64,000 nt of DNA from Acetobacterium sp965140355 (lineage in GTDB: Bacteria; Bacillota; Clostridia; Eubacteriales; Eubacteriaceae), in NCBI GenBank assembly GCA_965140355.1, contig OZ223194.1:1116001-1180000 (forward strand), written 5' to 3'. Of the stretch, positions 8,813 through 17,961 are shown piece after piece. Numbering within the stretch: position 1 is the stretch's first letter; the number at the start of each line of letters is the position of its first letter. The translations under genes and the position numbers were made by a program. Below the pieces are notes generated by a model. It saw nothing but the letters and a program-made list of their open reading frames with translations. It made no database searches and was not told the DNA's origin.

Positions 8813-9625
8813 CTATATTTTAGATTCATTGATGTCAAGAGCATCTCTTAACTTGTCTCCAAACAGATTAAAAAGTACCGATACAACAAGAATTGCTAAT
8901 CCCGGTATCACTACCAGATTAGGATTTGTCTGCAGATAATCTTTGCCGCTATTTAACATCGCTCCCCATTCTGCCATCGGTGATTTCACCCCAACCCCCA
9001 GATAGGATAAAGCCGCAACCTCCATAATCATCGTGGAAATACCTAAACTGGCATTTACAATCAGAGGGGGAATCACGTTTGGGATCACATGACGTCGCAT
9101 AATTTGCCAATCCGATTCACCACAAATCTTCGCTGATTTTATGAAGGTCCGTTGCTTGACACTTCTCGCCAGACTTCGGGATAATCTGGCATATTCGGCC
9201 CATTGAACGATACATAATGCAAAAATCATATTTCCAATGCCAACGCCCAATACCCCAACAATCGCAATGGCCAGAATCAACTTTGGAAAAGCTTGCATGA
9301 CAGTAATAAATTTATTCAATACCCCATCAATTTTTCCTCCCCAATATCCGGCCGTTACACCGATCAATGTTCCGATTATGAACACAAACGCCGTGATCGC
9401 CAGACTACTAAAAATCGATACCGTAGCACCATAAAGTAGCCGTGATAAAATACAGCGCCCCAGTGGATCGGTTCCTAAGGGATACTGACTGCTAGCCCCT
9501 TGAAGTGCCACCATCAGGTCCGACTTATTAGGATCATTTGGGGCTAATACTGGGGCTAAAAGAGCGATAAACAATAAAACGACAATAATTCCCAGTAATA
9601 CCGATAATGATCTTGACCTTTTCAC
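8813..9625 (-). CDS. Peptide/nickel ABC permease (DppC/NikC type)
   Basis: Second membrane subunit of the first importer, 270 residues with about six hydrophobic segments. The N terminus has the family's short cytoplasmic stretch, one helix (LLGIIVVLLFIALLAPVLA), then a periplasmic loop ending HPLGTDxxGRxxLSR-like sequence (YPLGTDPLGRCILSR). The EAA-type coupling loop, around FIKSAKICGESDWQIMRRHV, is present. The start is GTG at 9625 with AAAGGA upstream. Partner of the permease at 9653-10597. Confidence 0.9.
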   Translation of the reverse strand: MKRSRSLSVLLGIIVVLLFIALLAPVLAPNDPNKSDLMVALQGASSQYPLGTDPLGRCILSRLLYGATVSIFSSLAITAFVFIIGTLIGVTAGYWGGKIDGVLNKFITVMQAFPKLILAIAIVGVLGVGIGNMIFALCIVQWAEYARLSRSLARSVKQRTFIKSAKICGESDWQIMRRHVIPNVIPPLIVNASLGISTMIMEVAALSYLGVGVKSPMAEWGAMLNSGKDYLQTNPNLVVIPGLAILVVSVLFNLFGDKLRDALDINESKI

Positions 9626-9652
9626 TTTTCTTTATCCTTTCTTTTATAATCG

Positions 9653-10597
9653 TCAGCCCTTTTTTATTCTGGGATCAATGATTGAACTGATAATATCCAG
9701 CATCAGATTGACCACTAAGAAAATAATCGCAACCCAAAGTACAAAGCCCTGGATCATAAAGTAGTCCAATCGGGCCACCGCTTCCACCGCCAATTTTCCT
9801 AACCCTTGCCAGGAAAAAATCGTTTCAACAATGGCTGCCCCACCAAGCAAAACGCCGAGATAAATACTGATCCAAGTCAAGATCGGATTTGCCACATTTT
9901 TTAGCACATGAGAAAATAAAATCGTTCTTTCTTTAACCCCTCTAGCCAAAGCTCCTTTGACATATTCCTGATTCAACTCATCCAAGATAACGGCGCGTAC
10001 CTGTCTCGTCAGTTTTGATGAACATTGAATTACAAACACAACGGTTGGCAATAACATGCCTTTAAAATCCATCGTGGCAATCACCGGAAACCACTTGAGT
10101 TTCAAACAAAAAAACCATAAAAGTGCTAATGCTGAAAGGAATGAAGGCAGTGAGATTCCCAAAAAAGAAAAACTTCTGACAATATTATCAAAATAACCGT
10201 CCTTGTAAACTGCACAGTATATTCCCAATGGGATTGATATGATGACGGTTATCAACAGTGAAAGGGTCGCCAGAGCAACCGTCGGTAAAAGGCAGGCCGC
10301 TAGTTCATTAACCACGGGTTGCCCTGTTGTCAGTGAATTTCCCAGGTTTCCCTGCATAACATTTCCCAGCCATAAGCCATACTGAACTAAAAAGGGTTTA
10401 TCCAAACCCATTTTTTCTTCCTGAATCTTGATTGCTTCTTCTGAAATCTGACCGACATTACCGTCACCGCCTGTTAACCATATTTCTGCAGGATTACCTG
10501 GTGAGATATGGAGGATGAAAAATGTAATCAATGTGATCCCGACTAAAACAATAAAAGATTGCATCACACTTGAAAAAATCCGTTTTAGCCTTTTCAT
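9653..10597 (-). CDS. Peptide/nickel ABC permease (DppB/NikB type)
   Basis: First membrane subunit of the first importer, 314 residues. It opens with the long N-terminal helix (FIVLVGITLITFFILHISPG), a periplasmic domain, then five more helices. The coupling helix region, EYVKGALARGVKERTILFSH, has the EAA-loop pattern. Its ATG overlaps the stop of the upstream AraC-methyltransferase fusion gene by four bases (ATGA), which ties the regulator/enzyme and the transporter into one transcript. Confidence 0.9.
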   Translation of the reverse strand: MKRLKRIFSSVMQSFIVLVGITLITFFILHISPGNPAEIWLTGGDGNVGQISEEAIKIQEEKMGLDKPFLVQYGLWLGNVMQGNLGNSLTTGQPVVNELAACLLPTVALATLSLLITVIISIPLGIYCAVYKDGYFDNIVRSFSFLGISLPSFLSALALLWFFCLKLKWFPVIATMDFKGMLLPTVVFVIQCSSKLTRQVRAVILDELNQEYVKGALARGVKERTILFSHVLKNVANPILTWISIYLGVLLGGAAIVETIFSWQGLGKLAVEAVARLDYFMIQGFVLWVAIIFLVVNLMLDIISSIIDPRIKKG

Positions 10598-12318
10598 TTT
10601 TCCACAACCACTAAAAATTCAGGTGTTTTTAAATATTGCAACTGCTCTATCTCTGAATAAATATCCGCATTTAATTTTGTTATGGCAGATACTTTTTTTA
10701 CCCGGTTTTTTCGCCAATAAGCAATATCCCAACGCGGCCGCTCTTCAGAAGTTAACGGTAATTTTAAAGCCATTGCCTCAAGTTCCCGTGCTTTAGGATA
10801 AATAAAACCATTTCTTTCTTTTACAAATTTTCGAAATTGTTTATATGTTTTTCGCTCTTCTGTATCATTTAGATATCCATACCAGTTTGCATCAAAATAA
10901 AGGAGTCTTCCTTCCGGTTTAACTTTTTGATACCAGTTCTGCATTATTTTTTCTGGCTGCAACAACATCCAGGTAACATCTCGTGAAATAACCAGATCAA
11001 AGCTATTATCGCAAAACGGCAACTCATCACCGACTTTTTTAAATTCAACCGTTACGCCATACTTCCTGGCATTCTCTTTCGCCTTCAACAACATTTGATT
11101 ATTCCGATCAACGGCTACAACATCATAGCCACACTCGGTTAATAGAATTGCCAAAAACCCCGGTCCGGTTCCAATATCCAACACTTTTAAATCCCTTTTT
11201 TCAGGAACATGTGCAAGAATCAATTTTTTCCACTTTTCGCGATATACATTCTCTAACTGCTTCTGATTCTGTTTACTATAACTATCTGATCGTTCTGACC
11301 AATAGTGATCCAGCTTATTCTGCATTAACGTCCGTTTTTCCTCATCTTTCATATCACTATTTTGATGATATTGCCGATACTCATTGGGTGTCATTTTATA
11401 ACGCTCTGCAAACTTTTTATAAAAATAACTGATATTTTCATAACCTACTTTTTCTGCAATACTATGTATGGTCAGATCAGAAAAACTGATGAGTTCAGCA
11501 GCAACTTGAAATCTTCGATCCTGCAGCAATTTTTTAAAGGTTACCCCTGTGTTTTTTTTGATCATCTGACTGAGATATGCTACGGAAATATGCATTTCTT
11601 TGCTCAATTCCGACAAAGACGCGTTTTTATAATTTTGGTTAATATAATTTATGACTTCCATAACATTTCCACCATTGATTTGCTTCATTTCATTTTTATA
11701 TGATTCCTCAAAACTCTCAATCATTTCCAAAAAAATAAGCAGCATCGTGTTTTGGAGCAACTTCATGCTGCTTTGCTTGCCGCTTAAAATGATTTCAATC
11801 ATATTTTCTATTAAATTATGAATCCGTTTGTTTGTCGCTGTTTGAAAATGGAAATACGATGTTTTTTTATCGCTACCCAGCAAACTGTTGAATATAAATT
11901 CTGCTACCGTATTGTCTATTTCCATCATGGCGTTAATTTGATGAAAGAACTCTGGAACAAACGCGAAATATATCCCGACATCTTCTTCTGAAACAGGATT
12001 AATTTCATGTACAGTGTTTTGACTCATAAATAAAAGTTCGCCTTTTTTTACATTAACGATGTTCCCCTGAATAACATGCTGTACGATTCCTTTGCAGGTA
12101 TAAAATACTTCAATAAAATCATGTCCATGCTTTGGAATATGTCTATCCGGTTCTAACTTATAAAAATGAACCATCTCATTTTGTCTAATCAGATTAACGG
12201 ATTTTAGGATCACGTACTCTAATTCATCTCGTCCTTTTTTGGGGGAATCATAAATTATATTTTGCTCTTCAATGCTCTCAGGCAGCCACTTCAATTTTTT
12301 TAATAAAGTTCGCTCCAT
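10594..12318 (-). CDS. AraC-family regulator fused to a SAM-dependent methyltransferase
   Basis: One 574-residue frame with two complete parts. Residues about 45-125 form a cupin sensor (HGHDFIEVFYTCKG). Residues about 217-318 are a double helix-turn-helix AraC domain (LSELSKEMHISVAYLSQ; then IAEKVGYENISYFYKKF). After a short linker, residues 330-574 are a class I methyltransferase with motif I VLDIGTGPGFLA at 379-390, acidic motif II VAVDR at 401-405, and ISRDVTWMLLQPE, which matches the W-T/M-L signature of the neighbouring stand-alone enzymes. It is the first gene of the importer operon (ATGA overlap with the permease). It likely senses the transported ligand and both regulates and methylates; the methyl acceptor is unknown. 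Confidence 0.88.
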   Translation of the reverse strand: MERTLLKKLKWLPESIEEQNIIYDSPKKGRDELEYVILKSVNLIRQNEMVHFYKLEPDRHIPKHGHDFIEVFYTCKGIVQHVIQGNIVNVKKGELLFMSQNTVHEINPVSEEDVGIYFAFVPEFFHQINAMMEIDNTVAEFIFNSLLGSDKKTSYFHFQTATNKRIHNLIENMIEIILSGKQSSMKLLQNTMLLIFLEMIESFEESYKNEMKQINGGNVMEVINYINQNYKNASLSELSKEMHISVAYLSQMIKKNTGVTFKKLLQDRRFQVAAELISFSDLTIHSIAEKVGYENISYFYKKFAERYKMTPNEYRQYHQNSDMKDEEKRTLMQNKLDHYWSERSDSYSKQNQKQLENVYREKWKKLILAHVPEKRDLKVLDIGTGPGFLAILLTECGYDVVAVDRNNQMLLKAKENARKYGVTVEFKKVGDELPFCDNSFDLVISRDVTWMLLQPEKIMQNWYQKVKPEGRLLYFDANWYGYLNDTEERKTYKQFRKFVKERNGFIYPKARELEAMALKLPLTSEERPRWDIAYWRKNRVKKVSAITKLNADIYSEIEQLQYLKTPEFLVVVEK

Positions 12319-12340
12319 TCAATTCCTCCTTTTCGTTATC

Positions 12341-12400
12341 ATTATATCGATATCGATAAAAAATCGTAAGGTCGACATTGTATCAAAACACTGTCCTTAC
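12341..12400 (-). promoter_or_regulatory. Promoter and candidate operator of the AraC-methyltransferase operon
   Basis: On the minus strand a TATAAT (12346-12341) lies 17 bases after TTACGA (12369-12364). The perfect 14-base palindrome TATCGATATCGATA (12345-12358) overlaps the -10 box. A second dyad, GTAAGG and CCTTAC 23 bases apart (12366-12400), overlaps and extends upstream of the -35. An AraC-type protein encoded by the first gene is the obvious candidate to bind here. The -35 is weak, as expected for an activated promoter. Confidence 0.5.
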
Positions 12401-12673
12401 TTAAATTTATTTTTACTTTTAGTCATCTCTCACACCATTTCAGAAACGTAAAAAAGCCATGTACGCTCTTAGTTACATAGCCCGATTGCCTTTATATTAA
12501 TCGCAATCTTTTTTTTATCAATCTTCAACTTTAAATAAATACCTTTTTTTGAGTTTTCCAACTTAATTATCATTTTAATCGTCTCGTCTCTTTCCGACAA
12601 GCCCCCTAGGGGGATAATTATTCAAATTATCTTTATATAAGTTCTATCTAAAAAATACTTTTTCAGTTTTTTC
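12370..12673. other. Intergenic region between the two importer operons
   Basis: No convincing gene. It holds the upstream dyad of the AraC operon promoter near 12366-12400 and the hairpin at 12450-12484. The remainder, especially 12490-12670, is AT-rich with no structure I can support. Confidence 0.6.
12450..12484 (-). terminator. Intrinsic terminator after the second importer operon
   Basis: On the minus strand GGGCTATGTAAC, a seven-base loop and GTACATGGCT form a slightly imperfect stem followed by six T. It lies about 190 bases after the stop of the last ATPase gene (12674). Confidence 0.6.
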
Positions 12674-13459
12674 TTAAATATAAAGCGCAGCCCCCAACAG
12701 TTGCTTGGTATATGGATGTTGCGGGTGATTAAAAACATCTTTCGTCGATCCAATTTCCACAATTTTACCAGTTTCCATCACTGCTACACGATCACAAATT
12801 GATTGAATAACTTCCAAATCATGGGAAATATAAAGCATCGTAATATTAAACTCATCATGAATTTCTTTTAATAGTTCTAAAATTTGAGCTTGAACCGATA
12901 CATCCAACATTGACGTTGGTTCATCACAAATAATAAATTTTGGCTGCAGACATAACGCCCGAGTGATTGATAACCGCTGTGCTTGACCGCCGCTTAGTTC
13001 ATGAGGATATTTTTTTAACTGATCTTTCGTCAACCCAACCCGTTCAATTAAATATTCAACCATTGCTTTTTCCTCAATTTTATTTTTTGCCAATTTATAA
13101 AGACGGATTGGTTCAGCACAAGCAAAATAAATATTTCGCCGCGGATTAAAGGTCAGCTGGGGATGCTGAAAAACCATTTGAATTTCTTTTCTTAATAAAT
13201 GCCAGTCACGATTGCTCATTTTTGTCAAGTCTCGGCCATTATAAAATACCCCGCCGGAAGATGGTTTAAGAAGACCCATTACGATTTTTGAAACGGTTGT
13301 TTTTCCAGATCCACTTCCACCTACCAGACCAAAAATTTCACCTTCTTTGATATCAAAACTCACTTCATCCACGGCTTTCGTTACTTTATTTTCTAAAAAA
13401 CCGGAATAGTATTTTTTACTTAATCCTTTAACTTGTAGTTGCATGGCTAAATAACTCAC
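12674..13459 (-). CDS. Nickel/peptide ABC transporter ATP-binding protein (NikE type)
   Basis: Second ATPase of the second importer, 261 residues from a GTG at 13459, or 256 from the ATG at 13444. No clear ribosome site decides between them, and both overlap the upstream gene. Walker A GGSGSGKTT, signature LSGGQAQRLS and Walker B FIICDEPTSMLD are present. It ends right after the HPYTKQLLGA motif and lacks the Cys-rich tail seen in the other Opp-type ATPases here, which is closer to the short NikE form. Confidence 0.9.
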   Translation of the reverse strand: MSYLAMQLQVKGLSKKYYSGFLENKVTKAVDEVSFDIKEGEIFGLVGGSGSGKTTVSKIVMGLLKPSSGGVFYNGRDLTKMSNRDWHLLRKEIQMVFQHPQLTFNPRRNIYFACAEPIRLYKLAKNKIEEKAMVEYLIERVGLTKDQLKKYPHELSGGQAQRLSITRALCLQPKFIICDEPTSMLDVSVQAQILELLKEIHDEFNITMLYISHDLEVIQSICDRVAVMETGKIVEIGSTKDVFNHPQHPYTKQLLGAALYI

Positions 13460-14423
13460 TTACACTCATATTTTTATAAATACTGCATTTAACAAAATGT
13501 CCTTTAAATATCTCTACTGCTTCCGGCTCGCCGTTGACACAAACTGCGCTGCTGCATTCGCATCGATCACTAAAACGACAGCCTTTGGGAAGATGATTAA
13601 ATGACGGCATAAAACCATTCATCACATTAAAACCTTTTGATGGCATGGCGGCAATTAAACCTTTCGTATAGGGATGACGTGGATAATTAATCACCAGCTC
13701 AGTGGGACCAATTTCGACAACTTCCCCACAATACATCACGGCCACACGATCGGCCACATATTTGGCCGCGGCAATATCATGAGTAATAAACAACATCGCG
13801 CATTTCATTTTATTTTTCAATTCACAAAAAACATCCACAACATCTTTACGAAGTGCCCAATCTACCGCTTTTGTCGGTTCATCGACAACGAGCAGTTCCG
13901 GATGAGTGATGACGCCCATGGCAATTAAGATCCGTTGACACATTCCGCCACTGAGCTCACATGGATATTTCTGATAAAAATCGGCTCCTCCGGGAAGCCC
14001 TAAGCTAGCAAATATTTTGCGCACTTTTGATATTACCTGTTTTTTTTCGTTTTCACTACTATTTTTTTTCAGAACACATTCCGCGACCTGATTACCAACA
14101 TGCATTAGCGGATTGAGGGAAGTACTGGGACTCTGGGGAATCGCTGATATTTCTTGCCCCCGTAATTGTCGAAAGGTATCATTATCCATTTTGGTAATAT
14201 CCTGCCCTTTAAAAAAAATATTCCCCGTCACAATGGCATTATCGGGAAGCAACTTAAGAATAGCACTGCCTGTCACTGATTTACCGCAGCCCGTTTCTCC
14301 GATCACGGCTAATACTTCATTTTCATTAATCGCCAAGGATACATTATTTAAGATATGGACTTGGTGATCGTTAACCACAAAACCCACATTCAAATCTTTT
14401 ATTTCTAAAAGAACACTCATCAC
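13428..14423 (-). CDS. Nickel/peptide ABC transporter ATP-binding protein (NikD/DppD type)
   Basis: First ATPase of the second importer, about 331 residues. Walker A GETGCGKSV, signature LSGGMCQRIL and Walker B LLVVDEPTKAVD are clear. The C-terminal extension carries the Cys pattern GCRFSDRCECSSAVC with a later KCS, as in OppD/DppD. It begins eight bases after the NikC-type permease gene and overlaps the next ATPase gene by about 32 bases (16 if that gene starts at its ATG). Confidence 0.9.
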   Translation of the reverse strand: MMSVLLEIKDLNVGFVVNDHQVHILNNVSLAINENEVLAVIGETGCGKSVTGSAILKLLPDNAIVTGNIFFKGQDITKMDNDTFRQLRGQEISAIPQSPSTSLNPLMHVGNQVAECVLKKNSSENEKKQVISKVRKIFASLGLPGGADFYQKYPCELSGGMCQRILIAMGVITHPELLVVDEPTKAVDWALRKDVVDVFCELKNKMKCAMLFITHDIAAAKYVADRVAVMYCGEVVEIGPTELVINYPRHPYTKGLIAAMPSKGFNVMNGFMPSFNHLPKGCRFSDRCECSSAVCVNGEPEAVEIFKGHFVKCSIYKNMSVSELFSHATTS

Positions 14424-14431
14424 TAAACCTC

Positions 14432-15355
14432 CTATTCTGTTTTGACCGACTCACGCATTCGCGGATCAAGCAAATCTCTAACTCCATCGCCTAACATATT
14501 AAAGGTTAAGGCCGCGGCAGCGATTGCCAAGCCCGGAAAAATTGCCATCCATGGGGCATAACGCATATACTCTTTGCCATCGCTGATCATTGCACCCCAA
14601 TCCGGTGACGGCGGTTGCGCACCCAGCCCCAAAAAACTAAGCGAAGCACAATATAAAATAATACTACCAATATTAAGCGAAGCCAGAATCAGTATTTTTG
14701 AAACAATATTAGGTAAAAAATATTTAAACATGACTTGAAAACTATTATTGCCAATCGCTTTTGCAGCCTCGATATATTCAGCATTTTTTAAAAGAATCAC
14801 TTCGCCCCGGGAAACCCGAGCATAACTTGTCCATTGGATGCAGCAAATGGCAATCACCAGGTTAATCGCACCCGTTCCTAAAATTGTTGAAATGGCTAAT
14901 GCGAATATGATCGTCGGAAAAGCTAATAAAACATCGACAATTCGCATAAAAATCATATCAACCTTACCACCCCAAAAACCCGAAATAAGTCCGACAAGTG
15001 TTCCCATACAAGCACTAAAAATAACAACCATAAAGGCGGTACTTAAAGAAATCCGGGAACCTTCAATGATACGACTTAAAACATCTCTACCCATATTATC
15101 GGTACCAAAAAGATGAGCCGGAGAAGGGGGAATAAATTTTAATGTAAGATCCATTTTGGTGGGATCGTAGGGTTCCAATACGGGCGCAAATATTGCAACA
15201 ATTATTATCGCCGTGGAAAAAATACAACCTAAGGTGAGCATGATATTTTTTTGATTAAAAATTCGCCACCTATTTTTTATATATTTAGAAATTCCCATCA
15301 ATTTGGGACTTGGATAACTTGAATTCTTAGTAATTACTACCGGCTTTTCCATCAT
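14432..15355 (-). CDS. Nickel/peptide ABC permease (NikC/DppC type)
   Basis: Membrane subunit, 307 residues. A roughly 35-residue cytoplasmic N terminus precedes the first helix (MLTLGCIFSTAIIIVAIFAP). The periplasmic loop has AHLFGTDNMGRDVLSRI, the DppC-family signature. The coupling loop is around EYIEAAKAIGNNSFQVMFKY. Its start overlaps the stop of the partner permease by one base (TAATG), indicating coupled translation. Confidence 0.9.
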   Translation of the reverse strand: MMEKPVVITKNSSYPSPKLMGISKYIKNRWRIFNQKNIMLTLGCIFSTAIIIVAIFAPVLEPYDPTKMDLTLKFIPPSPAHLFGTDNMGRDVLSRIIEGSRISLSTAFMVVIFSACMGTLVGLISGFWGGKVDMIFMRIVDVLLAFPTIIFALAISTILGTGAINLVIAICCIQWTSYARVSRGEVILLKNAEYIEAAKAIGNNSFQVMFKYFLPNIVSKILILASLNIGSIILYCASLSFLGLGAQPPSPDWGAMISDGKEYMRYAPWMAIFPGLAIAAAALTFNMLGDGVRDLLDPRMRESVKTE

Positions 15356-16302
15356 TAACTGCCACCTCCTGAGTATTTAATTCGTGGATCGATGCACGAA
15401 TAAGTAATATCGACAATAAGATTTACAATGGCATAACCAAACGCAATAATTAAAACACAGCCTTCAATCATGGGCAGATCTTTGGTATTGATGGAATCAA
15501 TTAACAATCCACCAATCCCCGGCCAGGCAAAAATATTTTCAATTATGACAGCACCGCCAATTATATGACCAATCTGCAGGCCAATGACAGTAATAATTGG
15601 TGGAATGGCGTTTCTTAACGCATGACCAAAAATAACTTGCTTGTCTTCCAACCCTTTTGCCTTTGCAACAGTAATGTAGTCTTGTCCCATAACATCAAGC
15701 ATACTGGATCGGAGCATGCGGGTGTTTGCCGCGGTCATTCCAATCGATAGGGTTACGGCCGGCAAAATAATACTGCTAAAACCAGCCATCCCACTGACCG
15801 GAACTACTTTTAACTGAATCGAAAAAATCATAATCATCAACAGAGCAATCCAAAAGGACGGAAATGATGAAAGTAACAGTGTCGAAAAGCGACTGAAATG
15901 ATCAATTGGCCCATTGTGATTCAAAGCGCTAATAATTCCAAAAGGTATTGAAATAATAATGGATATCAGGAAGGCACTAAATCCTAAAATAAGGGTATTC
16001 GGCAATCGGATCATGAGAATATCGATAACAGGTTTGTTATATTTATAAGAAGTTCCCAATTCACCGGTTACAACATTTCCTAACCAATCGGTATATTGGG
16101 TTAAAACAGGTCTTTTTAAATCGAATTTTGTTCTGACATTTTCAAGAGTTTGCGGTGATACCGCATCTTCTCCATAAACCGATACAATTATGGCATTGGC
16201 CGTATCACCCGGGGTAACATGGACCGTAAAAAAGGTTAATGTCGCAACCATCCATAAGACAAAAAACACGATGATCATTCGTTTTATTATATATTTTATC
16301 AT
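15355..16302 (-). CDS. Nickel/peptide ABC permease (NikB/DppB type)
   Basis: Membrane subunit, 315 residues with six predicted helices. It has the long first helix IVFFVLWMVATLTFFTVHV ending in TPGDTA. The cytoplasmic coupling region, DYITVAKAKGLEDKQVIFGH, fits the EAA loop. It follows the binding-protein gene after an 87-base gap that contains a strong hairpin, and is followed directly by the NikC-type permease. Confidence 0.9.
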   Translation of the reverse strand: MIKYIIKRMIIVFFVLWMVATLTFFTVHVTPGDTANAIIVSVYGEDAVSPQTLENVRTKFDLKRPVLTQYTDWLGNVVTGELGTSYKYNKPVIDILMIRLPNTLILGFSAFLISIIISIPFGIISALNHNGPIDHFSRFSTLLLSSFPSFWIALLMIMIFSIQLKVVPVSGMAGFSSIILPAVTLSIGMTAANTRMLRSSMLDVMGQDYITVAKAKGLEDKQVIFGHALRNAIPPIITVIGLQIGHIIGGAVIIENIFAWPGIGGLLIDSINTKDLPMIEGCVLIIAFGYAIVNLIVDITYSCIDPRIKYSGGGS

Positions 16303-16347
16303 TCTGTCTCCTATTCATTTAACTTTATTCAAAGAATAAATGAAACT

Positions 16348-16380
16348 AAATCCGTGCAATCCATAAGACCGCACGGATTT
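16348..16380 (-). terminator. Intercistronic hairpin between binding-protein and permease genes
   Basis: Perfect ten-base arms AAATCCGTGC and GCACGGATTT enclose a 13-base loop right after the binding-protein stop (16390). There is only a short T stretch, so it more likely acts as a partial terminator or an mRNA 3' stabiliser that keeps the binding protein in excess over the membrane subunits. This is a common arrangement in ABC importer operons. Confidence 0.6.
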
Positions 16381-16389
16381 TGAAAAGTA

Positions 16390-17961
16390 TTATTTTAAAC
16401 TAGTTCCATATGGTACAATAAAGTCATGAACAGCTGCACTATAAGAAAAATTTTCAATATCATCGGAAAGAACAAAGACTGCTCCATAATTAGCGATTGT
16501 ATAAACTGCGACATCATCTTGTGCAAGTACTTGAGCTTGTTTACTTAATGCGTATTTTTCTTCCAGATTACTAGTTGCACTACAAGCATCAACAAGTTTA
16601 TCGAGTTCCGGATTGCTGTAATTAATCCTTTTCGCATTGGCACTCTTTGAATGATAATAAGTATTTAAATAATACGAAGCCGAAGGAACATAACCGGTCG
16701 CGGCTGAATTAAGAACCATATCAAAATCTCCCGATTTCTGTGCTTCGGTAAACGCATTGCCATCTAAAACTTGCACATTTGCTTCAATCCCAAGATTAGC
16801 CAAATATCCGGCAACCGCCTGAACAATCAATGAATTACCCGGTCGTCTTGAAGATGTAATAATATTCATGGAAATTTTTTGACCATTGTAATCCCTAAAG
16901 CCATCACCATCTGTATCTTTGACGCCTGCGGCATCGAGTAAAGACCCTGCTTTCTGAGCATCATATTCATAGGTATCGACATTTGTATTTGCCCATGGCA
17001 TGGTTTCTAAGAATATCCCTTTTGGCACCGATCCGACACCAAGCAGTACATCATTAACAATATCTTCTTTATTAACAGCATAGATCAGCGCTTTTCTGAC
17101 ATTGACATCTTTTAAATAGTCCTTATTTAAATTATAGCTGAAGAAATAGGTTCGGGCAGTATTGAATTTTTCAACGTTGATCCCCTCTTTGTCTGAAAGA
17201 GTTTCAAGATCACTAAACGGTACATCGGTTGCAATATCAACTTCGCCATTTTGTGCCGAAAGCGAACGGGTACTGGAATCAGACTGACTTAAAACGACTC
17301 GTCTGGTTACATTTGAATCAACCTTTTGCCAATACTTATCATAGGGCACGCATTCAAATTTACCGGAAGATACATCAAAAATATCCTGCTTAAAATAACC
17401 AGTTCCCACTGCTGATACAAAATCACCCTTATCATTTACGGATGATTTGGCAACAATGGCGGTTCCAACATTAGTTAACGCTTCTGGCAAATCTCCGGTA
17501 TTGACAGCGGTATTAAATTGAACCGTATCGTCATCAATAACATCAACACTCGCAATTCCCGTTGTTTTTGCTAATGAGGTATTCTCCTTTAAGCTACGGT
17601 CGATACACCACTTAACAGCCTCGGCATTAAATTTTGTGCCATCGTGAAAGGTTACATCATCACGTAACTTAAATACCCAGGTGGTATCACCTGTCCGTTG
17701 CCATTCTGTCGCGAGGGAAGGATGCAAAACAAAATCTGAATCAACCGATACCAATGTTTCGATAACTCCGGCAACCTCTTTTAACATGGTGGCGCCATCA
17801 CCATTGCTGACATCCAGCGTCGTAACCGTCGATGGAAATGCAATGGTAAGCACTTTCTCATCGCTGGATGTTTCTGCTTTAGCACCCGAACAACCGGCAA
17901 ATAGGGTCAAACTTAACCCAATCGCCATTAATAACACTAAACCTTTAACTTTTAATTTCAA
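16390..17961 (-). CDS. Family 5 extracellular solute-binding lipoprotein (NikA/DppA type)
   Basis: Binding protein and first gene of the second importer, 523 residues. It starts at TTG 17961 with AAGGAG eight bases upstream. The lipobox is LFAGC (Cys24). Family hallmarks are LATEWQRTGDTTWVFKLRDD, VTFHDGTKFNAEAVKWCID and DVNVRKALIYAVNKEDI. A DTDGDGFRDYNG loop resembles a calcium-binding turn. Compared with the first importer's protein it has the same plan but clearly different sequence, so the two systems probably differ in ligand. Nickel, peptide or metallophore cannot be separated by sequence alone. Confidence 0.88.
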   Translation of the reverse strand: MKLKVKGLVLLMAIGLSLTLFAGCSGAKAETSSDEKVLTIAFPSTVTTLDVSNGDGATMLKEVAGVIETLVSVDSDFVLHPSLATEWQRTGDTTWVFKLRDDVTFHDGTKFNAEAVKWCIDRSLKENTSLAKTTGIASVDVIDDDTVQFNTAVNTGDLPEALTNVGTAIVAKSSVNDKGDFVSAVGTGYFKQDIFDVSSGKFECVPYDKYWQKVDSNVTRRVVLSQSDSSTRSLSAQNGEVDIATDVPFSDLETLSDKEGINVEKFNTARTYFFSYNLNKDYLKDVNVRKALIYAVNKEDIVNDVLLGVGSVPKGIFLETMPWANTNVDTYEYDAQKAGSLLDAAGVKDTDGDGFRDYNGQKISMNIITSSRRPGNSLIVQAVAGYLANLGIEANVQVLDGNAFTEAQKSGDFDMVLNSAATGYVPSASYYLNTYYHSKSANAKRINYSNPELDKLVDACSATSNLEEKYALSKQAQVLAQDDVAVYTIANYGAVFVLSDDIENFSYSAAVHDFIVPYGTSLK

